From positions 1 to 64,000 of the forward strand of contig NZ_BMND01000035.1 in assembly GCF_014646275.1 (NCBI RefSeq): a stretch of DNA of 64,000 nt, given 5' to 3'. How positions within the stretch are numbered: the stretch's first letter is position 1; every line of letters begins with the position of its first letter. The stretch is from Streptomyces kronopolitis. Its GTDB lineage: Bacteria > Actinomycetota > Actinomycetes > Streptomycetales > Streptomycetaceae. Positions 44,093-53,529 of this stretch are shown piece by piece. A program made the position numbers and the translations under genes. The notes under the pieces are model-generated. The model worked only from the letters and a program-made list of their open reading frames with translations. It made no database searches and was not told the origin of the DNA.

Positions 44093-45063
44093 GCCCGCTC
44101 CCCTCCGGGGGCGGTGGCCCCGTCCGGTGTGCCGGGCCGCTCGCGCGGCTCCAGGTCGGCGAGCCAGAGCCGCTGCAGCATGTGCCAGTCCTCGGGGTGG
44201 TCGGCGATGCCGGAGGCGAAGGCGTCGGCGAGCGTCTGGGTCATCCGGGCGGCCTTCTCGGTACGGGTGCCGGTCTCGGGGACGTCGATCTCCGGGTGGA
44301 CCCGGCCGCGCATGACGGGGGTGTCGTCGTACCAGAGGGTGACCGGCAGCAGCATGGCGCCGGTCTGGACGGCGAGCATCGCGGGGCCGGCCGGCATCTT
44401 CGTCGCCTCGCCGAAGAACGTGACCTCCAGCCCGGAGCTGGAGAGGTCGCGGTCGGCGACCAGGCAGACCAGGCCGCCGTTCCGCAGCCGGCGGGCGAGC
44501 GTGCCGAACGCGGCCCCGCCGGTGTGCGGGAGCACCTCCATGCCCAGGCCCTCGCGGTAGGCCACGAAGCGGTCGTAGAGGCTCTCGGGCTTGAGGCGTT
44601 CGGCGACGGTGGTGAAGGGGGTGTTGAGCGCGGTGGTGACCCAGACGCCCGCGAGGTCGTAGTTGCCCATGTGCGGCAGGGCGATGATGACGCCGCGGCC
44701 GCTCTTGAGCCCCTCCTCCAGGAGGTGGATGTCCTCGGCCCGGAAGCCGGCCCTTATCCGGTCCTTGCTCCAGGCCGGCAGCCGGAAGGACTCCATCCAG
44801 TAGCGCGTGTACGAGCGCATCCCGGCCCGGGAGAGCTCCGCGAGGCGCTGCGGCGAGGCGTCCGGGACCACCCGGGCGAGGTTCGCCTCCAGGCGCAGGA
44901 CGCCCATGCCCCGGCGCTTCCAGACGGTGTCGGCAATCCGCCGGCCGAGGCGTACGGCCGCGCCTTCCGGGAGCTTCTTGACCGTGCTCCAGCCCAGGCC
45001 GTAGAGCGCGTCGGTGAGCCTGCCGGTGTCGATCCGCGGCAGACCGGTCCTGCGTGCGCTCAT
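44089..45063 (-). CDS. Phosphatidylinositol mannoside acyltransferase (PatA-like)
   Basis: A protein of 324 residues from the ATG at 45063. It belongs to the lipid A lauroyl/palmitoyl acyltransferase-type family; the catalytic HxxxxD is in PHMGNYDLAG. In mycobacteria the homologue adds palmitate to the mannose of PIM1. The gene overlaps pgsA upstream and pimA downstream by four bases each, so the three are coupled. Confidence 0.9.
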   Translation of the reverse strand: MSARRTGLPRIDTGRLTDALYGLGWSTVKKLPEGAAVRLGRRIADTVWKRRGMGVLRLEANLARVVPDASPQRLAELSRAGMRSYTRYWMESFRLPAWSKDRIRAGFRAEDIHLLEEGLKSGRGVIIALPHMGNYDLAGVWVTTALNTPFTTVAERLKPESLYDRFVAYREGLGMEVLPHTGGAAFGTLARRLRNGGLVCLVADRDLSSSGLEVTFFGEATKMPAGPAMLAVQTGAMLLPVTLWYDDTPVMRGRVHPEIDVPETGTRTEKAARMTQTLADAFASGIADHPEDWHMLQRLWLADLEPRERPGTPDGATAPGGERA

Positions 45064-45719
45064 GCGCCGTTTCCCCCTTGTGCGAGTGCGGCGTCGGCCT
45101 CGGCCGACTCCCGGCGTACCGTCACCACGCGCTGGCCCAGGGTGACGGCGCTGCCGATGCCGACGAGCCACAGCGCGATCGGCAGCAGGATCTGGACCCC
45201 GGGCACCCCGAAGGCGTGCAGGCCCGACAGGCCGCAGGCGACCAGCGTGATGACCAGCCGCTCGGCCCGTTCGACCAGGCCGTTGACGGCCACCGGCAGT
45301 CCGATGGCCTCGCCGCGCGCCTTGGTGTACGAGACGACCTGGCCGCTGGCGAGGCAGAAGATCGCCATCGCGCAGAGCAGCAGGCTGTCGCCGCGGCCCG
45401 CGTACCAGAGGGCGAGCCCGCCGAAGATCGCGGAGTCGGCGACCCGGTCGAGGGTGGAGTCGAGAAAGGCCCCCCAGCGGCTGGAGCGGCCCAGCTGCCG
45501 TGCCATGTTGCCGTCGACCAGGTCGGAGAAGACGAACAGGGTGATGACGACCGTGCCCCAGAAGAACTCGCCCCGCGGATAGAAGACCAGGGCGCCGGCC
45601 ACCACGCCTCCGGTCCCGACGAGGGTGACCGCGTCCGGGCTGACGCCGATACGGATGAGCAGGGCGGCGAACGGCGTGAGAACACGCGTGAAGAACGCAC
45701 GCGCGTACTTGTTCAGCAT
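45060..45719 (-). CDS. pgsA: CDP-alcohol phosphatidyltransferase (phosphatidylinositol phosphate synthase type)
   Basis: A protein of 219 residues with six membrane helices. The catalytic motif D-x2-DG-x2-AR-x8-G-x3-D-x3-D is complete in DLVDGNMARQLGRSS followed by RWGAFLDSTLDRVAD. In actinobacteria the enzyme at this locus makes phosphatidylinositol phosphate from CDP-diacylglycerol and inositol phosphate. The ATG at 45719 is chosen because the membrane helix and family N-terminus (MLNKYARAFFTRV) follow directly. Confidence 0.92.
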   Translation of the reverse strand: MLNKYARAFFTRVLTPFAALLIRIGVSPDAVTLVGTGGVVAGALVFYPRGEFFWGTVVITLFVFSDLVDGNMARQLGRSSRWGAFLDSTLDRVADSAIFGGLALWYAGRGDSLLLCAMAIFCLASGQVVSYTKARGEAIGLPVAVNGLVERAERLVITLVACGLSGLHAFGVPGVQILLPIALWLVGIGSAVTLGQRVVTVRRESAEADAALAQGGNGA

Positions 45720-45995
45720 GGCCTTCCCGGAGGTCGATTCGGGCCGTGAGGTCAAGGGGCCACCGGCTGGCCCATCGTAGCCAGGCGGCCACGGGGCTCT
45801 GCGAACGCATCGCGGCGCGGGGTGCATCCCACGGCTCGGGGACGGCGGCGCGCGCTGCCGGGCACGCCCCCGGGCCCCCGCCGGGCGGGCCGGCGACCCC
45901 TTGGGAGCGCTGGTCCGCTGCGCCATGTATGGACGCGGGATGACCACGGTGGAAAGCTCGAATCACCGCAAAGTGTCGACCTGGAGGCGAGACAC

Positions 45996-48194
45996 ATGAG
46001 CGAGAAGTCGAGTACACACCCGGGAGCCGCCCGCAGGGCATCAACGGCCGGCCAGCCCACGGATCTGCGGAATGTGGTGCTGGTCGGCCACTCCGGTGCG
46101 GGAAAGACCACCCTGGTCGAGGCCCTCGCGCTGGCGTCCGGCGCGGTCAATCGCGCGGGCCGGGTCGAGGACGGCGGCTGCCTTTCCGACTACGACGAGA
46201 TCGAGCACCGCCAGCAGCGCTCCGTACAGCTCTCCCTGGTCCCGGTGGACTGGGGCGGAATCAAGATCAATATCTTGGACACCCCCGGATACGCCGATTT
46301 CGTCGGGGAACTCAGGGCCGGTCTGCGGGCAGCGGACGCGGCCCTTTTCGTGGTCTCGGCGGCCGACGGGGTGGCCGGGGCGACCCGCATGGTCTGGGAC
46401 GAGTGCGCGGCCGTCGGCATGCCGCGGGCGCTGGTGATCACGCACCTGGAGGCGTCCCGCGCCGACTTCGGTGCGATGACCGAGCACTGCCGCACCGCGT
46501 TCGGCGGCGACGACCCGGACGCGGTGCTCCCCCTCTACCTCCCGCTGTACGGGGCGCCCGGCGCCGACGGCCACTCCCCCGTGCACGGCCTGATCGGACT
46601 GCTCTCCCAGAAGGTCTACGACTACTCCTCCGGAGAGCGCACCGAGCGCGCGCCGACCGCGGAGGAGCTGCCGCAGATCGAGGAGGCCCGCGCCCGGCTG
46701 ATCGAGGGCATCATCGCCGAGAGCGAGGACGAGACCCTCATGGACCGCTATCTCGGCGGCGAGGAGATCGACCTCAAGACCCTCACCGGGGATCTGGAGA
46801 CCGCGGTCGCCCGCGGCACCTTCCACCCCGTGCTGGCCGCAGCCCCGGCCGCGGAGGGCGCCCGGCAGGGGCTGGGCACCGTGGAGCTGCTGGAGCTGAT
46901 CACCGGCGGCTTCCCGACCCCGGCCGAGCGCGAGGCACCGGTCGTGACCAGCCCGGACGGCGCCCGGCGGGACGCGCTGCGGTGCGATCCCGGCGGCCCG
47001 CTCGCGGCCGAGGTGGTCAAGACCTCCTCCGACCCGTACGTCGGCCGGATCTCCCTCGTACGGGTCTTCTCCGGCACCCTGCGCCCGGACGAGACGGTGC
47101 ACGTCTCCGGCCACGGGCTCCAGGACCGGGGACACGAGGACCACGACGTCGACGAGCGGGTCGGCGCGCTGTCCGCGCCGTTCGGCAAGCAGCAGCGCCC
47201 GCTGCCCCAGGCCATCGCCGGCGATCTGGCCTGTGTGGCGAAGCTGTCGCGCGCGGAGACCGGCGACACCCTGTCCGACAAGGACGACCCGCTGCTGATG
47301 GAGCCCTGGACGATGCCCGACCCGCTGCTGCCGGTCGCCATCGAGGCCCACAGCAAGGCCGACGAGGACAAGCTCTCCCAGGGCCTGGCCCGGCTGGTCG
47401 CGGAGGATCCGACGATGCGTTTGGAACACCAGCAGGACACCCATCAGGTGGTCCTGTGGTGCCTGGGCGAGGCGCATGTCGACGTGGCGCTGGAGCGGCT
47501 GCGGACCCGTTACGGCGTGCAGGTGGACACCGTCGCCCACAAGGTGTCGCTGCGGGAGACCTTCGCCGGCTCCGCCGCGGGCCGCGGGCGCCATGTGAAG
47601 CAGTCCGGCGGGCACGGCCAGTTCGCGATCTGCGAGATCGAGGTCGAGCCGCTGCCGGGCGGCTCCGGCATCGAGTTCGTGGACAAGGTCGTGGGCGGTG
47701 CGGTGCCCCGGCAGTTCATCCCGTCCGTGGAGAAGGGCGTACGCGCCCAGGCCGAGCGCGGGGTCGCCGCCGGGCATCCGCTCGTCGACATCCGCGTCAC
47801 CCTGCTCGACGGCAAGGCGCACTCGGTCGACTCCTCGGACGCCGCCTTCCAGATGGCGGGTGCGCTGGCGCTGCGCGAGGCGGCCGGCGAGGTCCGGATC
47901 GACCTGCTCGAACCGGTGTCCGAGGTGAGCGTGATGGTTCCGGACGACTTCGTCGGCCAGGTGATGAGCGATCTGTCGGGGCGCCGCGGACGGGTCGTGG
48001 GCACCGAACAGTCGGGCGCGGGCCGCACGGTGGTGCGGGCCGAGGTGCCCGAGATCGAGATCGACCGGTACGCCATCGATCTGCGGTCCCTCTCGCACGG
48101 CACGGGGCGGTTCTCCCGCACCCACCTGCGGCACGAGCCGATGCCGCCGCAGCTCGCCGACAAGTGGCGCCAGCAGACGGAGAACGGCGGATAG
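45996..48194 (+). CDS. fusA2: Elongation factor G-like GTPase (EF-G2 type) with degenerate GTPase motifs
   Basis: A protein of 732 residues from the ATG at 45996 (GGAGG eight bases upstream). It has all EF-G domains. G1 is intact (GHSGAGKT, 31-38). G3 reads DTPGYADF (95-102), with Tyr where active translational GTPases have the catalytic His. G4, normally NKxD, is THLEASRAD (149-157). Mycobacterial EF-G2, an apparent relative, binds guanine nucleotides but lacks ribosome-stimulated GTPase activity. It is transcribed divergently from pgsA over a 276-base gap. The true role is unknown; canonical translocation is unlikely. Confidence 0.88.
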   Translation: MSEKSSTHPGAARRASTAGQPTDLRNVVLVGHSGAGKTTLVEALALASGAVNRAGRVEDGGCLSDYDEIEHRQQRSVQLSLVPVDWGGIKINILDTPGYADFVGELRAGLRAADAALFVVSAADGVAGATRMVWDECAAVGMPRALVITHLEASRADFGAMTEHCRTAFGGDDPDAVLPLYLPLYGAPGADGHSPVHGLIGLLSQKVYDYSSGERTERAPTAEELPQIEEARARLIEGIIAESEDETLMDRYLGGEEIDLKTLTGDLETAVARGTFHPVLAAAPAAEGARQGLGTVELLELITGGFPTPAEREAPVVTSPDGARRDALRCDPGGPLAAEVVKTSSDPYVGRISLVRVFSGTLRPDETVHVSGHGLQDRGHEDHDVDERVGALSAPFGKQQRPLPQAIAGDLACVAKLSRAETGDTLSDKDDPLLMEPWTMPDPLLPVAIEAHSKADEDKLSQGLARLVAEDPTMRLEHQQDTHQVVLWCLGEAHVDVALERLRTRYGVQVDTVAHKVSLRETFAGSAAGRGRHVKQSGGHGQFAICEIEVEPLPGGSGIEFVDKVVGGAVPRQFIPSVEKGVRAQAERGVAAGHPLVDIRVTLLDGKAHSVDSSDAAFQMAGALALREAAGEVRIDLLEPVSEVSVMVPDDFVGQVMSDLSGRRGRVVGTEQSGAGRTVVRAEVPEIEIDRYAIDLRSLSHGTGRFSRTHLRHEPMPPQLADKWRQQTENGG

Positions 48195-48404
48195 TAGGCG
48201 GCCGCCCGGCTCGCACCGCAGCCGCCGTCCGGCTCAACTCCCTTGGACCGGGCGGCGGCTGTACGCTGAGTGCCTGCCGTTGTACGCACCGTCCGACGGC
48301 GCGGGAAGAGATCACGGATCCGACGACAGGCCGTCAGCAGGTGTGCCGGCGGCGGAAGTCGGGAAGAGCCGCATCATCGGATGCGGGCGGTGTGGGGGGC
48401 GGTA

Positions 48405-50060
48405 GTGGCAGACGGCTTCGACTTCAGTCCGGGAGCGCAGGTCCCGCTCTCGGGGAGCGCCGGGCAGACGGCGGCGACCCAGGCGTTGGCCTCGGCCGCC
48501 TACCGGGACTGCAAGCTCTCCAAGATCACCGATGCCAACTCCGATTCCGGCAAGTCCGAGATCAAGAAACCGAAGCTGTCGCTGTTCGAGCCCAACCTCG
48601 GCGAGGCGTTCTCGCGTGCGGTACAGGTGCGGATGCTGGGCGGCGGGCGCGCGGCGCTCATCCAGTCCTTCGGGACCGAGCCGCAGACCATCGTCGAGCA
48701 CTGCCTGTCCGCCACCCGCATCCGCAAGCAGCGCGACATCAAACTGACGCTGCTGATGGTGCTGTTCGGGGTGCTGTTCCTGCCCGGTGTGCTGGTGTGG
48801 CTGGGCGTCTTCCAGCTGCGCAAGATGCTCTCCAAGGACGGGGCGGGCGCGGGCCTGTCCCTGATCGGCGGGGTGCTGCTGACGGTGCTGGCCGGCCTCG
48901 GCCTGTTCTTCATGGTCAAGCTGCCGCTCAACGGCTTCTGGCCGATGTACGCCCGCGCCGCGGTCATCGCCCCGATGATCGGCTGGTGGTGGGCCAAGCA
49001 GATCTGCGAGAAGACCGCGGTGGCCATGCGGGAGGCCTGGAAGGGGCTGCTGGAGGGCGGCGGCGTGGCCGCGAAGATCCCCGAGGCGGTGCCGCAGGAC
49101 CCCAACCAGATCGCCGCGGAGACGCTCCGCCAGAATCTCGCCAAAATCTCCGCCGAGCAGACCAGCAACGTCGTCTTCTACGCCGGCCCCAAGGGGATAC
49201 TCGGCATGGGCACCCGCTGGGGCAGCTGGCAGCTCGCCGAGGAGCTGACGCCGGCCCCGGGGACCGCCGAGATCCACCCGTTCCGCAGCTGGGACGTCAT
49301 CCGGGCGATCCACGACAAGCTGCGGCTGCTGGAGCGCAGTCCGCTGCACACCGGCGGCTTCCCCACGCCGTCCGTGCGCCACTGGATCGTCTCCCCGGTC
49401 GGCGAGAAGGCCGGCGCCGTCACCCGCCCCGAGGGCAGCCATGTGGAGGCGTACCAGATCCGCGGCCACGAGATAGAGCGGATCTGCAACGAGCAGCAGT
49501 TCGGCAGCGGCAACCGCCACTACCTCGGCGTCCAGTTCGTCCTGTGGGACGGCCAGCTGGTGATCACGCTGATGATCACCGTCACCGTGCTGCACGAGAC
49601 CCTGCGCATCGAGGTGACCGGCCATGCCCTCGGCCCGGTCAACGGCCTGTTCACGACGAAGCCGGAGCCCAAGACCAAGGACGTCGCCAAGGTCGTCAAG
49701 TTCTGGGAGACCAAGACCCACCACCTCCCGCTCATCGAACCGCTGGAGGTGGTCCGGCTCGCCGCCCGGGCGCCGCTGACGTGGTTCCCGCCGGTCCTGG
49801 ACTTCCTCGGCGGCAAGCTGGCCCTGCCCGAGCCGTTCGGCCTGCGCCATGTCTGGGCCGACAAGCCCTGGCGGCACCGCTTCATGGCCGATGACGCGCT
49901 GCGCGCGGCGACTCCGGTGCTGCGTACGGTCCATGCGGCCGCGATGAGCGTGCTGAAGGAGAACGGCGTGGACACCGAGCGCTTCACCAACCGCTCCCTG
50001 GTGCTCAGCGGCATGATCCAGGGCGTGGAACCGCAGAAGGCGGACGAGTACAACGCCTGA
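48405..50060 (+). CDS. Conserved membrane protein of unknown function
   Basis: A protein of 551 residues from a GTG at 48405 with GGGGGG before it. Two or three hydrophobic helices lie at about residues 108-132 (LTLLMVLFGVLFLPGVLVWLG) and 145-165 (GGVLLTVLAGLGLFFMV), with another in VITLMITVTVLHETLRI. The rest is a large soluble domain with no motif I recognise. It follows the EF-G-like gene by 210 bases on the same strand and ends at a bidirectional hairpin. I cannot assign a family. Confidence 0.75.
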   Translation: MADGFDFSPGAQVPLSGSAGQTAATQALASAAYRDCKLSKITDANSDSGKSEIKKPKLSLFEPNLGEAFSRAVQVRMLGGGRAALIQSFGTEPQTIVEHCLSATRIRKQRDIKLTLLMVLFGVLFLPGVLVWLGVFQLRKMLSKDGAGAGLSLIGGVLLTVLAGLGLFFMVKLPLNGFWPMYARAAVIAPMIGWWWAKQICEKTAVAMREAWKGLLEGGGVAAKIPEAVPQDPNQIAAETLRQNLAKISAEQTSNVVFYAGPKGILGMGTRWGSWQLAEELTPAPGTAEIHPFRSWDVIRAIHDKLRLLERSPLHTGGFPTPSVRHWIVSPVGEKAGAVTRPEGSHVEAYQIRGHEIERICNEQQFGSGNRHYLGVQFVLWDGQLVITLMITVTVLHETLRIEVTGHALGPVNGLFTTKPEPKTKDVAKVVKFWETKTHHLPLIEPLEVVRLAARAPLTWFPPVLDFLGGKLALPEPFGLRHVWADKPWRHRFMADDALRAATPVLRTVHAAAMSVLKENGVDTERFTNRSLVLSGMIQGVEPQKADEYNA

Positions 50061-50068
50061 CCGGACGC

Positions 50069-50094
50069 GGCCGGACCCGGGGGCGGGTCCGGCC
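50069..50094. terminator. Bidirectional terminator between convergent genes
   Basis: A perfect 10-bp stem (50069-50078 with 50085-50094) and six-base loop, eight bases from each flanking stop. Confidence 0.75.
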
Positions 50095-50102
50095 GGGCGC
50101 CG

Positions 50103-51311
50103 CTAGCGGAAGATGCCGGTGTGCCCCAGGGAGTACCGTCCCGGCTGCGGGTAGACCGCCAGGCCGTGCGGGCCCTGGCCGACGGGGATCTTGGCGAGGG
50201 TCTTGCCGGTACGGGTGTCCAGCGCGTAGACCTCGGAGTTGTAGCGGCCGGACAGCCACAGCACCTTGCCGTCCGTGGACAGCCCGCCCATGTCGGGGCT
50301 GCCGCCGCCGCGGATGTGCCACTTGTCGACGAGCTTGCCGCTCTTGAAGTCCAGCAGGGAGATGGAGCCCTCGCCCCGGTTGGAGACGTACATGTACCGG
50401 GAGTCGCGGCTGACGTAGAGGCCGTGCGCGCCTTTGCCGGTCGGCATCAGCTTCGGCCGGTCGAACGTGTCGCCGTTCATGACCCAGATGCCGTCGGCCA
50501 TCATGTCGGCGATGTACCAGGTCCTGCCGTCCGGCGAGATCTTGACGTCCTGGGGCATCGCTCCCTCGAACGGCAGCTTCTGCTGGCCGATCACCTTCAT
50601 CTTCTCGGTGTCGACCTTCAGCAGTTCGCCGGAGAACTCGCAGGAGACGATGAAGTACCGCCCGTTCGGGGCGAAGTCGGCGTGGTTGACGCCGGCGCAG
50701 GGCACCGGGAGCGTCTTGCGGATCTTCATGGAGTGCGGGTCCCGGAAGACCAGCTGACGGTCCATCGAGGCCATCACGATCGCGTACTTGCCGTTGGGCG
50801 TGAAGTAGAGGTTGTACGGGTCGTGGACCCTGACGGGCTCGCCGGCCTTGCCGGTGGCGGGGTCGATCGGGGTGAGGTCGTGCCCCCGGTTGTTGTTGAC
50901 CCAGAGCGTCTTGAGGTCCCAGGAGGGCACCACGTGCTGCGGCTGGATGCCCACCGGGATGGTCTCGATGACCTTGTAGGTCTTCGGGTCGATGACGCTG
51001 ACCGTGTCGGAGCCGGTGTTGGGGACGTAGATCCGCGAGGGGTAGTCCTTGACCTGCGGGGACAGCCGGCCCGGCCGGTCGGCCGCGTAGAGGTCGTGCG
51101 CGTCGATCAGCGGCGGCATCCCCGGCAGGTCGTTCCGGCCGGACTTGAGCGGTGCGCGCTCGACCGGCCGACGCTCGGGCGCGGAGGGCGCGGCCTTGCC
51201 GCCGCCGTCGCAGCCGGACGCCAGCAGCGCGGCGGCCACGGCGAGCAGCGCGGCGGCTCGGCGCCGTGCGCGCGGGGTCCGGCGGTCGTGGGTACGGTTC
51301 CGGTCAGCCAT
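50103..51311 (-). CDS. YVTN beta-propeller lipoprotein
   Basis: A protein of 402 residues from the ATG at 51311. A basic start and hydrophobic segment lead to the lipobox LLASGC. Seven-bladed propeller repeats are clear: IYVPNTGSDTVSVIDPKTYKVIETIPVG, split across strands, then YMYVSNRGEGSISLLD and VYALDTRTGKTLAKIPVG. Such surface propellers often bind partners or ligands; no enzyme function is evident. It shares one base with the deacetylase-like gene (TGATG), so the two are coexpressed. Confidence 0.88.
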   Translation of the reverse strand: MADRNRTHDRRTPRARRRAAALLAVAAALLASGCDGGGKAAPSAPERRPVERAPLKSGRNDLPGMPPLIDAHDLYAADRPGRLSPQVKDYPSRIYVPNTGSDTVSVIDPKTYKVIETIPVGIQPQHVVPSWDLKTLWVNNNRGHDLTPIDPATGKAGEPVRVHDPYNLYFTPNGKYAIVMASMDRQLVFRDPHSMKIRKTLPVPCAGVNHADFAPNGRYFIVSCEFSGELLKVDTEKMKVIGQQKLPFEGAMPQDVKISPDGRTWYIADMMADGIWVMNGDTFDRPKLMPTGKGAHGLYVSRDSRYMYVSNRGEGSISLLDFKSGKLVDKWHIRGGGSPDMGGLSTDGKVLWLSGRYNSEVYALDTRTGKTLAKIPVGQGPHGLAVYPQPGRYSLGHTGIFR

Positions 51312-52108
51312 CACGTCACCAGCTCCGTTGTCGTCACCGCGCGCAGACCGCGCCGGCGGAGGCCGTCGAGGATCGGGGGCAGCGCGGCCACCGTGCCGGC
51401 GTGCCCGAGGTGGAGGCTCACGACCGAGCCCGGTGCGACCGAGTCCAGGACCGTGCGCCGGACGGCCGGGGCACCGGGGTCGTTCGCGTCGAGGGAGTCC
51501 ACGTCGTAGGACAGGACGTGCGGGTAGCCGGCCTTGCGGGCCAGCCTGGTCACCAGGTCCGTGGCCCGCTGCGCCTGCGAGGGGCGGAACCAGCTGCCGA
51601 TGGTCCCGGTGAGTGCGCGCAGCCGGTCGGCGCACCGGGTGATCTCGGCGTACGCCTCATCGGCCGGCAGGGCGCAGATGTTGCGGTGGTGCATGGTGTG
51701 GTTGCCCAGCTCGTGGCCGCCGTCGAGCACCCGGCGGGCCATCGCGGGCTGCTCGTCGAGCCAGTCGCCGATGGCGAGCACGGTGACGCGGGCGCCGGCC
51801 CGCTCGGCCTCGGCCAGCAGCGCCTTCGCCAGCTTGGGGTCGCCCCTGCCGTGGAAGGTCAGCGCGACCGCGTGGCCGTCGCGCGGCCCGTGGGCGATCT
51901 CCACGGGCAGCCCGGGCACCCGGGTCGGCGGCCGGGCGGCGTGGACCGGGGCGGGCACGGCGTGGCCCGCCCCGGAAGGGCTCGCCCGGAGGACCGGCCC
52001 GGCGCCGGGGTCCGCGTCCCGGTGCGGGTCGCAGCCCGCGAGCGCGCCGGCGGCCGCGGCCGAGGCGGCCGCGCGCAGCACGGAACGGCGGTCTAGGGAA
52101 GTCACCAC
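51311..52108 (-). CDS. NodB-type polysaccharide deacetylase-like Tat lipoprotein with altered metal motif
   Basis: A protein of 265 residues from a GTG at 52108. The twin-arginine signal DRRSVLRAAASAAAAGALAGC ends in a lipobox Cys at residue 26 (as DRR...LAGC). The NodB fold is visible: HTMHH (H137 and H141, metal ligands) and WFRPSQ. The first motif, normally TFDDGP with the catalytic base and the metal Asp, reads TFHGRG (84-89). The protein may be a non-catalytic binder or use different chemistry. It is coupled to the YVTN lipoprotein, so the pair probably works together on the outer face of the membrane. Confidence 0.85.
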   Translation of the reverse strand: MVTSLDRRSVLRAAASAAAAGALAGCDPHRDADPGAGPVLRASPSGAGHAVPAPVHAARPPTRVPGLPVEIAHGPRDGHAVALTFHGRGDPKLAKALLAEAERAGARVTVLAIGDWLDEQPAMARRVLDGGHELGNHTMHHRNICALPADEAYAEITRCADRLRALTGTIGSWFRPSQAQRATDLVTRLARKAGYPHVLSYDVDSLDANDPGAPAVRRTVLDSVAPGSVVSLHLGHAGTVAALPPILDGLRRRGLRAVTTTELVT

Positions 52109-52208
52109 CCCATTAGAGGGGGAATCCGCCAGAATGAGGGTGATATGCCCGATTCGCTCTGGTGCGTGTCGCCTCGGACGGCGGGCCCGGGGACCGGGCG
52201 GCGACGCC

Positions 52209-52754
52209 CTACGCGGGCCAGGCGGCGGCGAGCATCGCCCGTGTGTCGGCGAGGAGTTGGGGCAGCACCTTGGTGTGGCCGACCACCGGCATGAAGTTGG
52301 TGTCCCCGCCCCAGCGCGGGACGACGTGCTGGTGGAGGTGGGCCGCGATGCCGGCGCCGGCGACCGTGCCCTGGTTCATCCCGATGTTGAAGCCGTGCGC
52401 CCCGGACGCGGTGCGCAGCGCGGTCATCGCCCGCTTGGTGAATTCGGCGAGCTCAGCGGTCTCCGGACCGTCCAGATCGGGGTAGTCGGCGACATGCCGG
52501 AACGGGACGACCATGAGGTGCCCGCCGTTGTACGGGTAGAGGTTCAGCACCGCGTAGACATGCTCGCCGCGCGCGATCACGAGGCCGTCCTCGTCCGATT
52601 TCTCGGGGATCGTGCAGAACGGACAGCCGTCGCCGGCCCCCGGGCCGGTCGGCTTGTTCTCCCCCTGGATGTAGGCCATCCGGTGGGGCGTCCACAGGCG
52701 CTGGAAGGCGTCCTGCGTCCCTACTCCGATCTGCTGCTCCGGCTCGCTTGTCAT
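52209..52754 (-). CDS. HIT-family nucleotide hydrolase/phosphorylase
   Basis: A protein of 181 residues from the ATG at 52754 (MTSEPEQQIGV). The histidine triad is complete in AAHLHQHVVPRW, and CPFCTIPEKSD and NLYPYNGGHLMVVP are typical of the Ap4A-phosphorylase-like actinobacterial branch. It lies in the usual place near thrS and the PIM genes. Confidence 0.92.
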   Translation of the reverse strand: MTSEPEQQIGVGTQDAFQRLWTPHRMAYIQGENKPTGPGAGDGCPFCTIPEKSDEDGLVIARGEHVYAVLNLYPYNGGHLMVVPFRHVADYPDLDGPETAELAEFTKRAMTALRTASGAHGFNIGMNQGTVAGAGIAAHLHQHVVPRWGGDTNFMPVVGHTKVLPQLLADTRAMLAAAWPA

Positions 52755-52833
52755 ACGGGCCAGCATATGGCGTCGCCCATTGGCGCCGTGTCGTTGGGGC
52801 ACCGGGCGGCCCCCGCTCCGCGATGCTGTGGCG

Positions 52834-53475
52834 GTGGACAGGGAGCAGCGGCTGTGGGACTGGGAGCGGACCGCCCAGCCGTATCTCCTTGTCGCCTCGC
52901 TGCTCTTCCTGACCTCCTACGCGGTCCGGGTGCTGGTCCCCGGCCTCTCCCCCGGCTGGGAGACCTGGTGGGAGCTGGTCACCATCGTCAGCTGGGGCAT
53001 TTTCGTCGCCGAGTATCTGGCGCGGCTGGCGTTCAGCAGCGACCGGCGACGCTTCCTGCGCACCCGCTGGCTGGATCTGATCGTGACGGTACTGCCCCTG
53101 CTGCGGCCGCTGCGGATCATCGACATGCACGAGCGGATGCGGCGGCGCCGCAACCATCCGCAGCTCGTCCTCGAAGCGCGGGTGATGGTGTACACGGGGG
53201 TCACCTCGCTGCTCCTGGGCTTCGCGGCCAGCCTCGCCGTCTACCACGACGAGCGCACCGCCCCGGGCGCGAACATCCACAGCTTCGGCGACTCGGTGTG
53301 GTGGGCCTGTTCGACCCTGACCACGACCGGGTACGGGGACGCCACTCCCGTCACCTCGCGCGGCCGGGTGGTCGCGGTGGCGCTGATGTTCGTCGGGGTG
53401 GCGCTGGTCGGCGCGGTGGTGGGCTCCTTCTCGTCCTGGCTGCTGCGCCGCTTCCGGCAGGACGGCGAGACATGA
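52834..53475 (+). CDS. Voltage-gated-type potassium channel protein
   Basis: A protein of 213 residues from a GTG at 52834; GTG at 52828 is an alternative and no strong ribosome-binding site decides. Four or more membrane helices are followed by the selectivity filter TLTTTGYGDATP and a final inner helix (VAVALMFVGVALVGAVVGSF). A charged stretch (RPLRIIDMHERMRRRRN) resembles an S4-S5 linker. No regulatory RCK domain is present. Confidence 0.92.
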   Translation: MDREQRLWDWERTAQPYLLVASLLFLTSYAVRVLVPGLSPGWETWWELVTIVSWGIFVAEYLARLAFSSDRRRFLRTRWLDLIVTVLPLLRPLRIIDMHERMRRRRNHPQLVLEARVMVYTGVTSLLLGFAASLAVYHDERTAPGANIHSFGDSVWWACSTLTTTGYGDATPVTSRGRVVAVALMFVGVALVGAVVGSFSSWLLRRFRQDGET

Positions 53476-53476
53476 C

Positions 53477-53510
53477 GGGGCCCCGGGAGCGGATCGCTCT
53501 CCGGGGCCCC
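53477..53510. terminator. Bidirectional hairpin between the channel gene and thrS
   Basis: GGGGCCCCGG (53477-53486) pairs with CCGGGGCCCC (53501-53510), with an inner GAGCG pairing across one bulge. It begins just after the channel stop and ends 20 bases before the thrS stop. Confidence 0.75.
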
Positions 53511-53529
53511 ACCACTCGTCAGCCGGGCG

